Notes: a model not told the origin generated them from the letters alone. Positions 32,748 through 41,051 are shown, counted from the stretch's first letter. The stretch: 64,000 nucleotides of DNA from Castellaniella sp049650445 (GCF_049650445.1 NZ_JBASAD010000011.1:1-64000), one strand, 5' to 3'. Program-made: numbers and translations.

Positions 32748-33212
32748 ATGCAAGGCCACCCCGAAGTCATCGTCTATCTCACCAAGCAACTGCGCGGCGA
32801 ACTCGCGGCACGCGACCAGTACTTCCTGCATTCGCGCCGCTACCAGGATCTGGGCCTGAGCAAACTCCACGCCCGCAGCGATCATGAGATGCAGGAAGAA
32901 ACCCAACACGCCGACGCCCTGCTGCAACGCCTGCTGATGCTTGAAGCCGAGCCCGACATGCGCCCCGACGCCTTCACACCGGGCAAGGACGTGCCCGGCA
33001 TGTTGCGCGCCGACCTGGATCTGGAATATGAAGTGCGCGACTCGCTGCGCAAGGGCATCTCGATCTGCGAGACCCACGGGGACTATGTCACCCGCGATCT
33101 GCTGCTGACGCAATTGCAGGACACCGAGTCCGACCACGCCTACTGGCTGGAAAAACAGTTGGGTCTGATCGAGAAGATCGGTCTGCAGAACTACCTGCAG
33201 TCGCAGATTTGA
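32748..33212 (+). CDS. bfr: Bacterioferritin lacking the haem-ligand methionine
   Basis: The protein of 154 residues is a four-helix ferritin subunit matching bacterioferritin to the C-terminal GLQNYLQSQI. The ferroxidase ligands are present: E18, Y25, E51, H54, E94, and near the end E126 and H129 (E127 and H130 in E. coli numbering). The residue equivalent to haem ligand Met52 is Thr (EETQHAD where E. coli has DEMKHAD). Mixed Bfr types, one without the methionine, are known from other bacteria. Iron oxidation and storage should work, but this subunit alone is not expected to bind inter-subunit haem. Its stop abuts the ffh stop. Confidence 0.9.
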   Translation: MQGHPEVIVYLTKQLRGELAARDQYFLHSRRYQDLGLSKLHARSDHEMQEETQHADALLQRLLMLEAEPDMRPDAFTPGKDVPGMLRADLDLEYEVRDSLRKGISICETHGDYVTRDLLLTQLQDTESDHAYWLEKQLGLIEKIGLQNYLQSQI

Positions 33213-34628
33213 TCAGCGCAAGCCGCCCCGGCCGAACCCGCCCAGGCCCTTCATCCCGCCCATGGCACGCATCATCTTCGCCATGCCGCCTTTTTTCATC
33301 TGCTTCATCATGCCCTGCATCTGCTCGAACTGCTTGAGCAGGCGGTTGACCTCCTGGACCGGCACACCCGAGCCCGTGGCAATACGGCGCTTGCGCGAAG
33401 CCTTGATGAGTTCGGGTTTGGCGCGCTCCAGCGGCGTCATGGAATTCAGGATGCCCTCGGTGCGGGCGAGCTGCTTTTCCGCCTGACCGCCCTGCACCTG
33501 GGACGCCGCCTGGGCAAACTGCGCCGGCAGCTTTTCCAGCAGCGAGCCCATGTCGCCCAGTTTCTTCACCTGCTGCAACTGGTCGCGAAAATCGTTCAGG
33601 TCGAAGCGGTCGCCGGACTTCATGCGCGCGGCGAGCTTCTGCGCCTCGGCGATGTCGATGTTCTTCTGGGCCTGCTCGACCAGCGAGACGATGTCGCCCA
33701 TGCCCAGGATGCGCTGGGCCATGCGTTCGGGATGGAAGGGCTCCAGCCCATCGAGCTTTTCCGACACCCCGACGAACTTCAGCGGCTTGCCGGTGATCTG
33801 GCGCACCGACAGCGCCGCACCGCCACGCGCGTCGCCGTCCAGCTTGGTCATCACCACGCCCGTCAGCGGCAGCGCATCAGAGAAGGCGCGCGCCACGTTG
33901 ACCGCGTCCTGGCCCTGCATGGCGTCCACCACGAACAACGTCTCGATCGGCGAGAGCAGTTGGTGCAGCGCACGGATCTCGTCCATCATGGCCTGGTCGA
34001 TGCCCAGACGGCCCGCCGTGTCGACGATCAGCACATCGTAATGATGGCGCTTTGCGTGATCGAGGGCGTCCCGGGCGATGTCCTGCGGCTTTTGCGTCGG
34101 CTCCGTGGGCAGGAAATCGACCTCGACCTGTGCAGCCACGGTCTTCAACTGATCGATGGCGGCCGGACGATACACGTCGGCGCTGACCACCAGAACTTTC
34201 TTGCGGCCGGTCTTGCGGCCGTACTGGACGTGATTGCCCTCGGACAGCCATTTGGCCAGCTTGCCGGTGGTGGTGGTCTTGCCCGCGCCTTGCAGGCCGG
34301 CCATCAGGATCACCGCCGGCGGCTGAGCCGCCAGGGACAGTTCGCCCGCCGCCGCGCCCAGGTCGCCGCCCATCAGCGCGGTCAGTTCCTTGTGCACCAC
34401 CCCGACCAGCGCCTGGCCCGGATTCAGGCTGCCGGCGACCTCCTGACCCAGTGCGGATTCCTTGACCCGCGCCACGAAATCGCGCACCACCGGCAGCGCC
34501 ACGTCGGCCTCCAGCAGCGCCATACGGACTTCGCGCAGCATCTCCTGGGTGTTGGCTTCGGTCAGGCGGGCCTCACCGCGCATGGTCTTGACGACGCGCG
34601 ACAGGCGGGATGTGAGGTTATCAAGCAT
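33213..34628 (-). CDS. ffh: Signal recognition particle protein Ffh
   Basis: The GTPase of 471 residues targets nascent membrane proteins to SecYEG through 4.5S RNA and FtsY. The N domain covers about 1-85. G1 is GLQGAGKTTTTGKLA (about 108-122), then DTAGR and TKLDGDARGG. The C-terminal M domain includes GSGVPVQEVNRLLKQF and a methionine-rich tail (FEQMQGMMKQMKKGGMAKMM) that binds RNA and signal peptides. The length is normal. It diverges from the ypjD-like gene, as in many proteobacteria. Confidence 0.96.
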   Translation of the reverse strand: MLDNLTSRLSRVVKTMRGEARLTEANTQEMLREVRMALLEADVALPVVRDFVARVKESALGQEVAGSLNPGQALVGVVHKELTALMGGDLGAAAGELSLAAQPPAVILMAGLQGAGKTTTTGKLAKWLSEGNHVQYGRKTGRKKVLVVSADVYRPAAIDQLKTVAAQVEVDFLPTEPTQKPQDIARDALDHAKRHHYDVLIVDTAGRLGIDQAMMDEIRALHQLLSPIETLFVVDAMQGQDAVNVARAFSDALPLTGVVMTKLDGDARGGAALSVRQITGKPLKFVGVSEKLDGLEPFHPERMAQRILGMGDIVSLVEQAQKNIDIAEAQKLAARMKSGDRFDLNDFRDQLQQVKKLGDMGSLLEKLPAQFAQAASQVQGGQAEKQLARTEGILNSMTPLERAKPELIKASRKRRIATGSGVPVQEVNRLLKQFEQMQGMMKQMKKGGMAKMMRAMGGMKGLGGFGRGGLR

Positions 34629-34723
34629 GATGCCGTATCCGTAAAACTGGTTGATCCGTCGGCCAGCGCATAAAATGGATGCTTTTGGCGGCGCGGCCCT
34701 GCGCGCCGGATACCGATAGGACT

Positions 34724-35575
34724 ATGTCAGTCAGCATTGTATTTCACTTGCTCGCCGCGCTGGCTTATGCCGTATTGGGCATCGCCCTGTGGCGCCCCAT
34801 CGCACGGGCCAACGACGTCCGCCCCACCGGCGCCATCGGCCGTAGCTGCCTGCTGGGCGCCATCGCCCTGCACGGCATCGGTCTGGCCGCCGCCATCATC
34901 GTCCCCACCGGCCTGCATCTGAGCTGGGCGCTGGCCCTGTCCGCCGCCATGTGGCTGGGCATGATCGTCTTCTGGATCGAAAACTTCCTGCTGCGTCTGG
35001 ACAGCCTGCTGCTCCTGCTGCTGCCCATCGCCGCCCTGGTCAGCCTGCTGGCCGCCCTGTTCCCCCATGGCTATCTGGTGCCCCACGCCAGCAACGACTG
35101 GCTGCGCGTGCACCTGCTGATCGCCATGACCGCCTACGGCCTGATCACCGTCGCCGCGCTGCACGCCATGCTGATGACCGTACTGGACCGCCATCTGCAC
35201 CGCCCCATCGCATCCGCCGGCGAACAGGGTGTCATCGGCCACGCCATGAGCGCCATGCCGCCGCTGCTGATCCTGGAATCGCTGCTGTTTCGCCTGATCT
35301 GGATCGGCTTCGGCGTGCTGACCCTGACCGTCCTGACCGGCATCGCCGTGTCCCTGCGCCTGGGAGGCCACGCGCTGCCCATGGACCACAAGACCGTCTT
35401 CACCCTGCTTTCCTGGGCCACCTTCGGCGTGCTGCTGGCGGGGCGTCACATCCAGGGCTGGCGCGGCCGCGTCGCCCTGCGCTGGACGCTGGCCGGCTTC
35501 GCCTTCCTGCTGCTGTCCTACACCGGCAGCCGGTTCGTCCTGGAAGTCATTCTGCAACGAGGCACTCTTGGGTAA
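34724..35575 (+). CDS. ypjD: CcsA/YpjD-family cytochrome c assembly-like membrane protein
   Basis: This integral membrane protein of about 283 residues has eight or so hydrophobic helices. It contains the CcsA/CcmC-like tail region (MDHKTVFTLLSWATFGVLLAGRHIQGWRG) with histidines that could bind haem. MSVSIVFHLLAALAYAVLG is chosen as the start (ATG 34724). The gene sits divergent to ffh, the conserved position of ypjD. E. coli YpjD is poorly characterised; a role in haem handling is inference from the family. The next gene overlaps its stop by eight bases. Confidence 0.82.
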   Translation: MSVSIVFHLLAALAYAVLGIALWRPIARANDVRPTGAIGRSCLLGAIALHGIGLAAAIIVPTGLHLSWALALSAAMWLGMIVFWIENFLLRLDSLLLLLLPIAALVSLLAALFPHGYLVPHASNDWLRVHLLIAMTAYGLITVAALHAMLMTVLDRHLHRPIASAGEQGVIGHAMSAMPPLLILESLLFRLIWIGFGVLTLTVLTGIAVSLRLGGHALPMDHKTVFTLLSWATFGVLLAGRHIQGWRGRVALRWTLAGFAFLLLSYTGSRFVLEVILQRGTLG

Positions 35576-35816
35576 ATTCCTGCTCTGGGCGATCATCATC
35601 CTGGCCGTCCTGTTCGTCTCCCGCGTCCTGAGCCACCAGAAGGCCCAGGCCCGCCAGGCCGCCGCGCGCCGCCAGGCCGACGATGCGCAAGCCGCGTCCG
35701 AAACCATGGTGCGCTGCGCCCACTGCCGCATCTACCTGCCCCGCTCCGAGGCCTACCAGAGCCAGGGCAAGACCTGGTGCAGCCAGGAACACGCCAAGCT
35801 GGGCCTGAAGAAATGA
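35568..35816 (+). CDS. PP0621-type small membrane protein with a Cys/His zinc-ribbon-like motif
   Basis: The protein of 82 residues starts with TTG at 35568, preceded by ACGAGG. One N-terminal transmembrane helix (LLWAIIILAVLFVSRVL) is followed by a basic linker and a motif with Cys-x2-Cys (CAHC), then Cys and His (CSQEH), likely to bind zinc. It sits between ypjD and ampD, overlapping both (eight and four bases), a conserved order in related bacteria. Its function is unknown. Confidence 0.78.
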   Translation: MGKFLLWAIIILAVLFVSRVLSHQKAQARQAAARRQADDAQAASETMVRCAHCRIYLPRSEAYQSQGKTWCSQEHAKLGLKK

Positions 35817-36475
35817 AGGCAGGGGCGTCTTCCGAGCCCGCACTATCCATCGGCCCGGATGGCTGGCTGGCCGGGGGCTCGGGGGATGCGGCGAACGCAG
35901 CGGGCATCGGCAACAGCGCCGTCTCCAGGATCCTGCGCCGCCCGTCTCCCAACCACGACCCGCGGCCCGGCGACGAAGCCCCCTACCTGCTGGTGATCCA
36001 CAACATCAGCTTGCCGCCCGGCGTGTTCACGGGCGACGCCATCATCGACTTCTTCCAGAACCGCCTGGATATTTCATCCCACCCCTGGTTTGAAAACATC
36101 CGCGACCTGCGGGTCTCCGCCCATTTCCTGATCCGCCGCGACGGGACCATCGTGCAGTTCGTACCGACGGTTTTGCGGGCCTGGCACGCAGGTGTATCGT
36201 CTTTTGAAGGCCGCGAGCGCTGCAACGATTTTTCCATCGGCATCGAGCTGGAAGGCACGGACACGCTGGCGTACACGGATGCCCAGTACGAGCGGCTGGC
36301 CGGGCTGGCGGCGGCGATCCGGACGCGGCATCCGATCCGGGCGGTGCGGGGGCACGAGCATATCGCGCCGGGCAGAAAGACGGATCCAGGCCCCTCCTTC
36401 GACTGGGATCGATTCGAGAACACACGAGGTGATCATGAAAGCACGCGTCACCGTCATCACGCTGGGCGTGGATGA
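35813..36475 (+). CDS. ampD: N-acetyl-anhydromuramyl-L-alanine amidase AmpD
   Basis: This cytosolic zinc amidase of about 220 residues recycles cell-wall muropeptides and limits AmpC induction. ATG 35813 overlaps the previous stop (ATGA). Zn ligands are in YLLVIHNISLPPG (His) and GHEHIAPGRKTDPG (His and Asp), with the conserved Lys in GRKTDPG. The N-terminus carries a Gly/Ala/Ser-rich extension of about 40 residues before the core. The C-terminus extends past FDWDRF into a His/Arg-rich tail whose last 41 bases overlap the next gene in another frame. Confidence 0.9.
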   Translation: MKAGASSEPALSIGPDGWLAGGSGDAANAAGIGNSAVSRILRRPSPNHDPRPGDEAPYLLVIHNISLPPGVFTGDAIIDFFQNRLDISSHPWFENIRDLRVSAHFLIRRDGTIVQFVPTVLRAWHAGVSSFEGRERCNDFSIGIELEGTDTLAYTDAQYERLAGLAAAIRTRHPIRAVRGHEHIAPGRKTDPGPSFDWDRFENTRGDHESTRHRHHAGRG

Positions 36476-36857
36476 CCTGCACCGGTCCCTGAAGTTCTAC
36501 CGCGACGGCATGGGCCTGCCCACCGAGGGCATCATCGGCGAAGAGTTCGAGAACGGCGCAGTCGCATTTTTCGATCTGCAACCGGGGTTGAAACTGGCGG
36601 TCTGGCCGCGTGCAAGCCTGGCCAAGGATTCAGGGTTGCCACTCGGCGATGCCAGCGCTACGGAACTCAGCCTTGGACATAATGTGTCGTCAAGGGCTGA
36701 AGTGGATGCCGTGATGGCTCAGGCTGCAGCAGCCGGGGCCGCGATCGTGAAACCCGCGCAGAAGACGTTCTGGGGCGGATATGCAGGATACTTTCAGGAT
36801 CCGGACGGGCATCTCTGGGAAGCGGTCTGGAATCCGGAATTACTGCCTGCAGATTGA
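36435..36857 (+). CDS. VOC-family glyoxalase-like protein
   Basis: The protein of 140 residues begins MKARVTVITLGVDDLHRSL (ATG 36435, with GAGGTG upstream). FYRDGMGLPTEG, ATELSLGHNV and FQDPDGHLWEAVWNP are typical of the VOC fold, with a final Glu as likely metal ligand. The start lies inside the ampD tail, so the two genes overlap by 41 bases in different frames. It is probably co-transcribed with ampD and the lyase-like gene downstream. The substrate is unknown. Confidence 0.85.
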   Translation: MKARVTVITLGVDDLHRSLKFYRDGMGLPTEGIIGEEFENGAVAFFDLQPGLKLAVWPRASLAKDSGLPLGDASATELSLGHNVSSRAEVDAVMAQAAAAGAAIVKPAQKTFWGGYAGYFQDPDGHLWEAVWNPELLPAD

Positions 36858-36871
36858 AAGGCTGACTGACA

Positions 36872-37708
36872 ATGGGAATAAGCATGTCTCATCAAAAAGC
36901 CCAATCCTTCCGCGCCCTCCACCACGCTCCCCGCGCCTTCATCATCCCCAACTCCTGGGACGTCGGCACGGCGAAACTGCTGGCGGGCATGGGTTTCCAG
37001 GCCCTGGCGACCACCAGCGCGGGCTACGCTTATACCCAGGGCCTGTCCGACTACCAGGTCAGCCGGGACCAGATGCTGGCGCACGTCAAAGAGCTCGCTG
37101 CGGCCACCGACCTGCCGATCAGCGCGGACATGGAAGCCGGCTATGCGGACACGCTGGAAGGTGTCGCGGAAACCTATCGCCTGACGGCGCAGGCGGGTGC
37201 GGTGGGCGCCTCGATCGAGGACGCCACGGGTCGGGTCGACGATCCGATCTACGATATGGCCGAGGCGGTAGACCGCGTGACGGCGGCGGTCGAGGCGGTG
37301 CGTGCACTGCCCTACCCCTTCACGCTGACGGCGCGGGCGGAAAACCATCTGCACGGGCGCACGGATCTGAAAGACACGATCCGCCGCCTGCAGGCTTATC
37401 AAGAGGCGGGTGCCGACGTGCTCTACGCGCCGGGGCTGCATACGCGCGAGGACATCCTGGCCGTGGTGAGTTCGGTTGACCGGCCGGTGAACGTCCTGAT
37501 GGGCGCGCCGGGGATGCATCTCTCGGCCGACGATCTCTCGGACATGGGCGTGAAGCGCATCAGTGTGGGCAGCGCGCTCAGCCGCGCGGCGTTCGGCGCC
37601 TTTCTGCGTGCCGGCCGCGAGATGCTGGAGCACGGCACTTTCACCTTCGGAGAAGACGCCGTCAGCTACGCGGACATGGCCCGGCTGCTTGGCCCCAGCG
37701 ATTCATAG
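36872..37708 (+). CDS. Isocitrate lyase/PEP phosphonomutase-family protein
   Basis: The protein of 278 residues (or 274 from ATG 36884) is a TIM-barrel enzyme of the ICL/PEPM superfamily. FIIPNSWDVGTAKLL, TTSAGYAYTQG, DMEAGYAD and GASIEDATGR (metal-site Asp/Glu) are visible. The catalytic KKCGH-type loop of true isocitrate lyases is absent, so it is closer to oxaloacetate decarboxylase or carboxyphosphonoenolpyruvate-type members, many with unknown substrates. It starts 14 bases after the VOC gene and ends the ampD-led operon. Confidence 0.83.
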   Translation: MGISMSHQKAQSFRALHHAPRAFIIPNSWDVGTAKLLAGMGFQALATTSAGYAYTQGLSDYQVSRDQMLAHVKELAAATDLPISADMEAGYADTLEGVAETYRLTAQAGAVGASIEDATGRVDDPIYDMAEAVDRVTAAVEAVRALPYPFTLTARAENHLHGRTDLKDTIRRLQAYQEAGADVLYAPGLHTREDILAVVSSVDRPVNVLMGAPGMHLSADDLSDMGVKRISVGSALSRAAFGAFLRAGREMLEHGTFTFGEDAVSYADMARLLGPSDS

Positions 37709-37799
37709 CGCGGGCAACGTAGGATGGGTACCACAACAGGATGGTTTCGCCCGGGCGCAGGCAGTAAAATGGAATGTGACTTCTAAATCAGGCATTTTC

Positions 37800-37988
37800 A
37801 TGTCCAATCAGCGCATGCACCAACCTCCCAGCCAGGAAGCCATCCTGCGTGCCGTAGCCAGCTCCACGGCCATCGAAACAGGTCAACGCATCGCTGATAT
37901 CGAAGCCAAACTGCGCAGCGGGGACAGTCATCTTCCCCAGGTTTCCCTGGCGGCGCTCAGCCGCCCTGTCCAGCCAGCGCAAGGCTGA
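37800..37988 (+). CDS. Candidate VbhA-like Fic antitoxin, convergent with fic
   Basis: This small ORF encodes 62 residues (MSNQRMHQPPSQEAIL at the start). RAVASSTAIETGQRIADIEAKL resembles, at S22-x3-E26, the SxxxE(G/N) inhibitory helix of Fic antitoxins such as VbhA, itself about 62 residues; here the final position is Thr then Gly. TAAAAT at 37765-37770 may be its -10. Known VbhA-type antitoxins precede fic on the same strand; this one is on the opposite strand and overlaps the fic 3' end by 32 bases. Coding potential is plausible but not proven. Confidence 0.5.
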   Translation: MSNQRMHQPPSQEAILRAVASSTAIETGQRIADIEAKLRSGDSHLPQVSLAALSRPVQPAQG

Positions 37989-38586
37989 CCAATGCGCGCA
38001 TGGGCGCATAGTCCATGCCCACACCGCGTTGTATCGCGGTGAAATACGCGGCCTTGTCCGCATCCCACCGGCTGTAGTCCAACGGGCCATGACCGGCCTG
38101 CACCGCCATCACATCCGCCAGCAAACGAGACAGCCGTCCGTTGCCCTCACGGAACGGATGAATGAGGATGAGCTCGACATGGCAGACGGCAATGGCCTCG
38201 GCCAAAGCGCTGTCATCGACATCATGACAGGGCGTGCAGCGATACAGGTAGTTGTGCTCGAACTCATGCAGCAACCGGGGAACCTGCATGGCGGCGGCGA
38301 AATGAAAACCGTCCTTGCTCATATTGACCGATCGAGGCTGCCCGGCCCAATCGTACATATTGCCCAGCCACTGGTAGTGCCAATCCATCAGATCAGCCAC
38401 ATCCAGCCCTCGATTGGGAAACTGCTCCCGCATCACCCGCTCATAGAGCCGTAACAACAGCCTCGTCTCGAGTTCGTCCATCACCGCCGGATCAGTGATG
38501 CCTTGCCGATTCCGCAGAACCTGTTCGTCCGATCCCGGCTGGTACTGGGCCTGCAGGCCGGTGGCTTGGTAACGGTTGGTGGCCAT
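37957..38586 (-). CDS. Fic-family adenylyltransferase
   Basis: From ATG 38586 the protein has 209 residues; MATNRYQATGLQAQYQPGSD is a normal start for this Fic clade. The 41 extra residues from ATG 38709 do not look homologous. The catalytic loop HPFREGNGRLSR matches HxFx(D/E)GNGRxxR completely. No SxxxE(G/N) inhibitory helix is visible within the protein, so it resembles class I Fic proteins that need a separate antitoxin. It would transfer AMP to a target protein such as a gyrase subunit or another GTPase or ATPase; the target is unknown. It sits in a small patch of accessory genes. Confidence 0.85.
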   Translation of the reverse strand: MATNRYQATGLQAQYQPGSDEQVLRNRQGITDPAVMDELETRLLLRLYERVMREQFPNRGLDVADLMDWHYQWLGNMYDWAGQPRSVNMSKDGFHFAAAMQVPRLLHEFEHNYLYRCTPCHDVDDSALAEAIAVCHVELILIHPFREGNGRLSRLLADVMAVQAGHGPLDYSRWDADKAAYFTAIQRGVGMDYAPMRALVSLALAGQGG

Positions 38587-38620
38587 ACGCGTCATCAATG
38601 CGTTGAGAATCCGACGCCCG

Positions 38621-38920
38621 TCATCCTCGTTGGAATAGGCGTAGTTGACTTCCTGGATGCCCGCCAGGCGGATCGCGCCCACCAGCGGCCAGCAACGCTT
38701 GCTCGACATGGCCGCGCTCGGCGGCAGGGATCAGGGCAGTCCCGCCATAGCGGTGGTGCTCTTGAGATCGGTGCCATGCGTCAGGGTCATCTTCAGGATG
38801 TCCAGATGCCCGCGCGGCCGCATCATGCAAGGGGTACGAGCCCATGGACTCTCCGGAGATGGCGCGTACGCAAACGAACAAGGCGAATGCGCAGGCCACC
38901 ATGGCAAGCGGTCTGGCCAT
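38621..38920 (-). pseudogene. Frameshifted secreted ankyrin-repeat protein remnant
   Basis: One minus-strand frame starts MARPLAMVACAFALFVCVRA (signal-like), runs to YPLHDAAAR, loses similarity, and resumes with GTALIPAAERGHVEQALLAAG. The missing middle is in another frame: GHLDILKMTLTHGTDLKSTT. Joined, these read as two consecutive ankyrin repeats (PLHDAAAR-GHLDILK ... TALIPAAERGHVEQ-ALLAAG). At least two frameshifts, at about 38818 and 38752, and a lost 3' end are needed, so it is very likely a pseudogene. It lies just upstream of fic on the same strand. Confidence 0.6.
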
Positions 38921-39074
38921 GCGGCCTCCAAGGTGGTTCCTGATCAGGCATCAGGATAATTCGACCGCGATGTATTTGGAAATCAAGTGATCGCATTCAA
39001 ATGATCGGAATGGCGCATGGCACTCGGATGCCGGCCCTCGCAGAGCAAGCCGGCCCGGGAAGAGCGTTCAGCCA
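38921..39074. other. Short gene-free stretch between the ankyrin remnant and fghA
   Basis: These 154 bases are locally AT-richer (GATAATTCGACCGCGATG, AAATCAAGTGATCGCATTCAAATGATCGG) and probably contain the promoter of the ankyrin remnant or fic on the minus strand. I see no gene, RNA or clear terminator for fghA beyond its stop. Confidence 0.3.
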
Positions 39075-39914
39075 CTACCCCTTCAACGCCGCCGCATGAA
39101 ACGCCACATGCTCACCGATGAAACTGGCGATGAAGTAATAGCTGTGGTCATACCCGGCCTGCCGGCGCACGGTCGACAGATACCCTGCGTCCAGGCAGGC
39201 CGCCTCCAGCAGTTCAGGCCGCAATTGCCCTTCCAGGAACTCGTCGTCCAGCCCTTGATCCACCAGCATCGGCAGGTGGTCCGCAGGTGAGGCCGCGCGG
39301 ATCAGTTCAACCGCATCCCACTGCGCCCAATCGGCACGATCATCCCCCAGATACGCGGCGAACGCCTTCTGGCCCCAAGGCACTTGCGTCGGCGCGACGA
39401 TGGGTGAAAACGCTGACACGCTGCGGTAATGCCCGGGATGGCGCAGGGCGGTGACCAGCGCGCCGTGCCCGCCCATGGAATGGCCGGCGATGGCGCGCGC
39501 GGACGCGGCGGGGAAATGCTGCCCGATCAATGCGGGCAGTTCTTCGGCCACGTAGTCCTGCATGCGGTAATGAGCGGCCCAGGGTGCCTGGGTGGCGTTC
39601 AGGTAAAAGCCCGCGCCCTGGCCCAGGTCGTAGGCCGGATCATCGGCCACGTCCTCGCCGCGCGGGCTGGTGTCCGGCGTGACCAGGATCAGGCCGTGGC
39701 GTTCGGCATGCGCCTGGGCGCCGGCCTTGGTGATGAAGTTCTGCTCGGTGCAGGTCAGGCCGGACAGCCAGTACAGCACCGGGCACGACTCACCGCGCAA
39801 GGCCACCGAAGGCAGGTAGACCCCGACCCGCATGGCGCAGCCCAGTACGGCGGACTCGTGCCGCCAGACTTCCTGGCGGCCGCCGAAGCAGGCGTGTTGT
39901 TCAATCCGTTCCAT
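39075..39914 (-). CDS. fghA: S-formylglutathione hydrolase
   Basis: This esterase of 279 residues hydrolyses S-formylglutathione to formate and glutathione, the last step of formaldehyde detoxification. The nucleophile elbow GHSMGGHGA is at 144-152 (Ser146). YWLSGLTCTEQNF near 48-60 is the family signature, and the catalytic Asp and His are in DDEFL and YDHSYYFIASFIGEH. It overlaps the upstream dehydrogenase gene by 14 bases, forming the frmA-fghA pair. Confidence 0.94.
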   Translation of the reverse strand: MERIEQHACFGGRQEVWRHESAVLGCAMRVGVYLPSVALRGESCPVLYWLSGLTCTEQNFITKAGAQAHAERHGLILVTPDTSPRGEDVADDPAYDLGQGAGFYLNATQAPWAAHYRMQDYVAEELPALIGQHFPAASARAIAGHSMGGHGALVTALRHPGHYRSVSAFSPIVAPTQVPWGQKAFAAYLGDDRADWAQWDAVELIRAASPADHLPMLVDQGLDDEFLEGQLRPELLEAACLDAGYLSTVRRQAGYDHSYYFIASFIGEHVAFHAAALKG

Positions 39915-41019
39915 AGTGCACCACCGAGCGGATCGACTTGCCTTCGTGCATCAGGTCGAAGGCTTCGTTGATCCCGTCCAGACCCATGGTGTGGGTGACG
40001 AAGGGTTCCAGGTCGATGTCGCCGCGCATGGCCTCCTGGACCATGCCGGGCAACTGCGAACGGCCCTTGACGCCGCCGAAGGCGGTCCCGCGCCAGGAGC
40101 GGCCGGTGACCAGTTGGAACGGCCGAGTGGAGATTTCCTGGCCGGCGCCCGCGACGCCGATGATGATGGACTGCCCCCAGCCCCGGTGGGCGCATTCCAG
40201 CGCGGCACGCATGACGTTGACGTTGCCGATGCACTCGAAACTGTGGTCCACGCCCCAGCCGGTCATGCCGACGATGACCTGCTGGACGGGCTCGGCGTGA
40301 TCCTTGGGGTTGACGCAGTCGGTGGCGCCGAAGACCTTCGCCAGCGCGAACTTGTCGGGGTTGGTGTCCACGGCGATGATGCGCCCGGCCCCCGCCTGGC
40401 GCGCGCCCTGGACCACGGCCAGACCGATGCCACCCAGGCCGAACACGGCCACGGTATCGCCAGGCTGGACCTTGGCGGTGTTGCGCACGGCGCCGATGCC
40501 GGTAGTCACGCCACAGCCCAGCAGGCAGACCTGCTCGGGATTGGCCTTCGGGTCGATCTTGGCCAGCGAGACTTCCGCGACGACGGTGTATTCGCTGAAG
40601 GTCGAGCATCCCATGTAGTGATAGATGGGTTGGCCCTGATAGGAAAAGCGGGTGGTGCCGTCGGGCATCACCCCCTTGCCCTGGGTGGCACGCACGGCCA
40701 CGCACAGATTGGTCTTGCCCGAGGTGCAGAACAGGCATTCGCCGCACTCGGCGGTATACAGGGGGATGACGTGGTCGCCCGGCACGACGCTGGTGACGCC
40801 CTCGCCGACTTCGACGACGATGCCCGCGCCTTCATGGCCGAGCACGGCGGGGAACACGCCCTCGGGGTCGTCGCCGCTCAGGGTAAAGGCATCGGTATGG
40901 CAAACGCCGGTGTGGGTGATGCGGACCAGGACTTCGCCCTTGCGGGGCGGTTCGACGTCGATCTCGACGATTTGCAGGGGTTTGCCGGCCTCAAAGGCCA
41001 CGGCGGCGCGGGATTTCAT
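39901..41019 (-). CDS. frmA: S-(hydroxymethyl)glutathione dehydrogenase (class III alcohol dehydrogenase)
   Basis: The enzyme of 372 residues oxidises the formaldehyde-glutathione adduct with NAD+. The catalytic zinc ligands are C40 (THTGVCHTDA) and H62-E63 (LGHEGAG). The structural-zinc cysteines are C92, C95, C98 and C106 (CGECLFCTSGKTNLC). The Rossmann motif is FGLGGIGLAV. It leads the two-gene operon with fghA. No FrmR-type repressor gene is adjacent. A long hairpin-forming dyad lies about 35 bases upstream of its start. Confidence 0.95.
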   Translation of the reverse strand: MKSRAAVAFEAGKPLQIVEIDVEPPRKGEVLVRITHTGVCHTDAFTLSGDDPEGVFPAVLGHEGAGIVVEVGEGVTSVVPGDHVIPLYTAECGECLFCTSGKTNLCVAVRATQGKGVMPDGTTRFSYQGQPIYHYMGCSTFSEYTVVAEVSLAKIDPKANPEQVCLLGCGVTTGIGAVRNTAKVQPGDTVAVFGLGGIGLAVVQGARQAGAGRIIAVDTNPDKFALAKVFGATDCVNPKDHAEPVQQVIVGMTGWGVDHSFECIGNVNVMRAALECAHRGWGQSIIIGVAGAGQEISTRPFQLVTGRSWRGTAFGGVKGRSQLPGMVQEAMRGDIDLEPFVTHTMGLDGINEAFDLMHEGKSIRSVVHYGTD

Positions 41020-41051
41020 CGGTCAATCTCCAATTCCGCCCGCCCGGCGCA

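Noticed and set aside
34651..34676. A sigma-70 promoter (TTGATC, TAAAAT) for ypjD
   Set aside because: The spacing is 14 bases, too short for confidence.
38587..38709. 41-residue N-terminal extension of Fic
   Set aside because: Homologous sequence starts at MATNRYQATGL; the extension overlaps the decayed ankyrin region.
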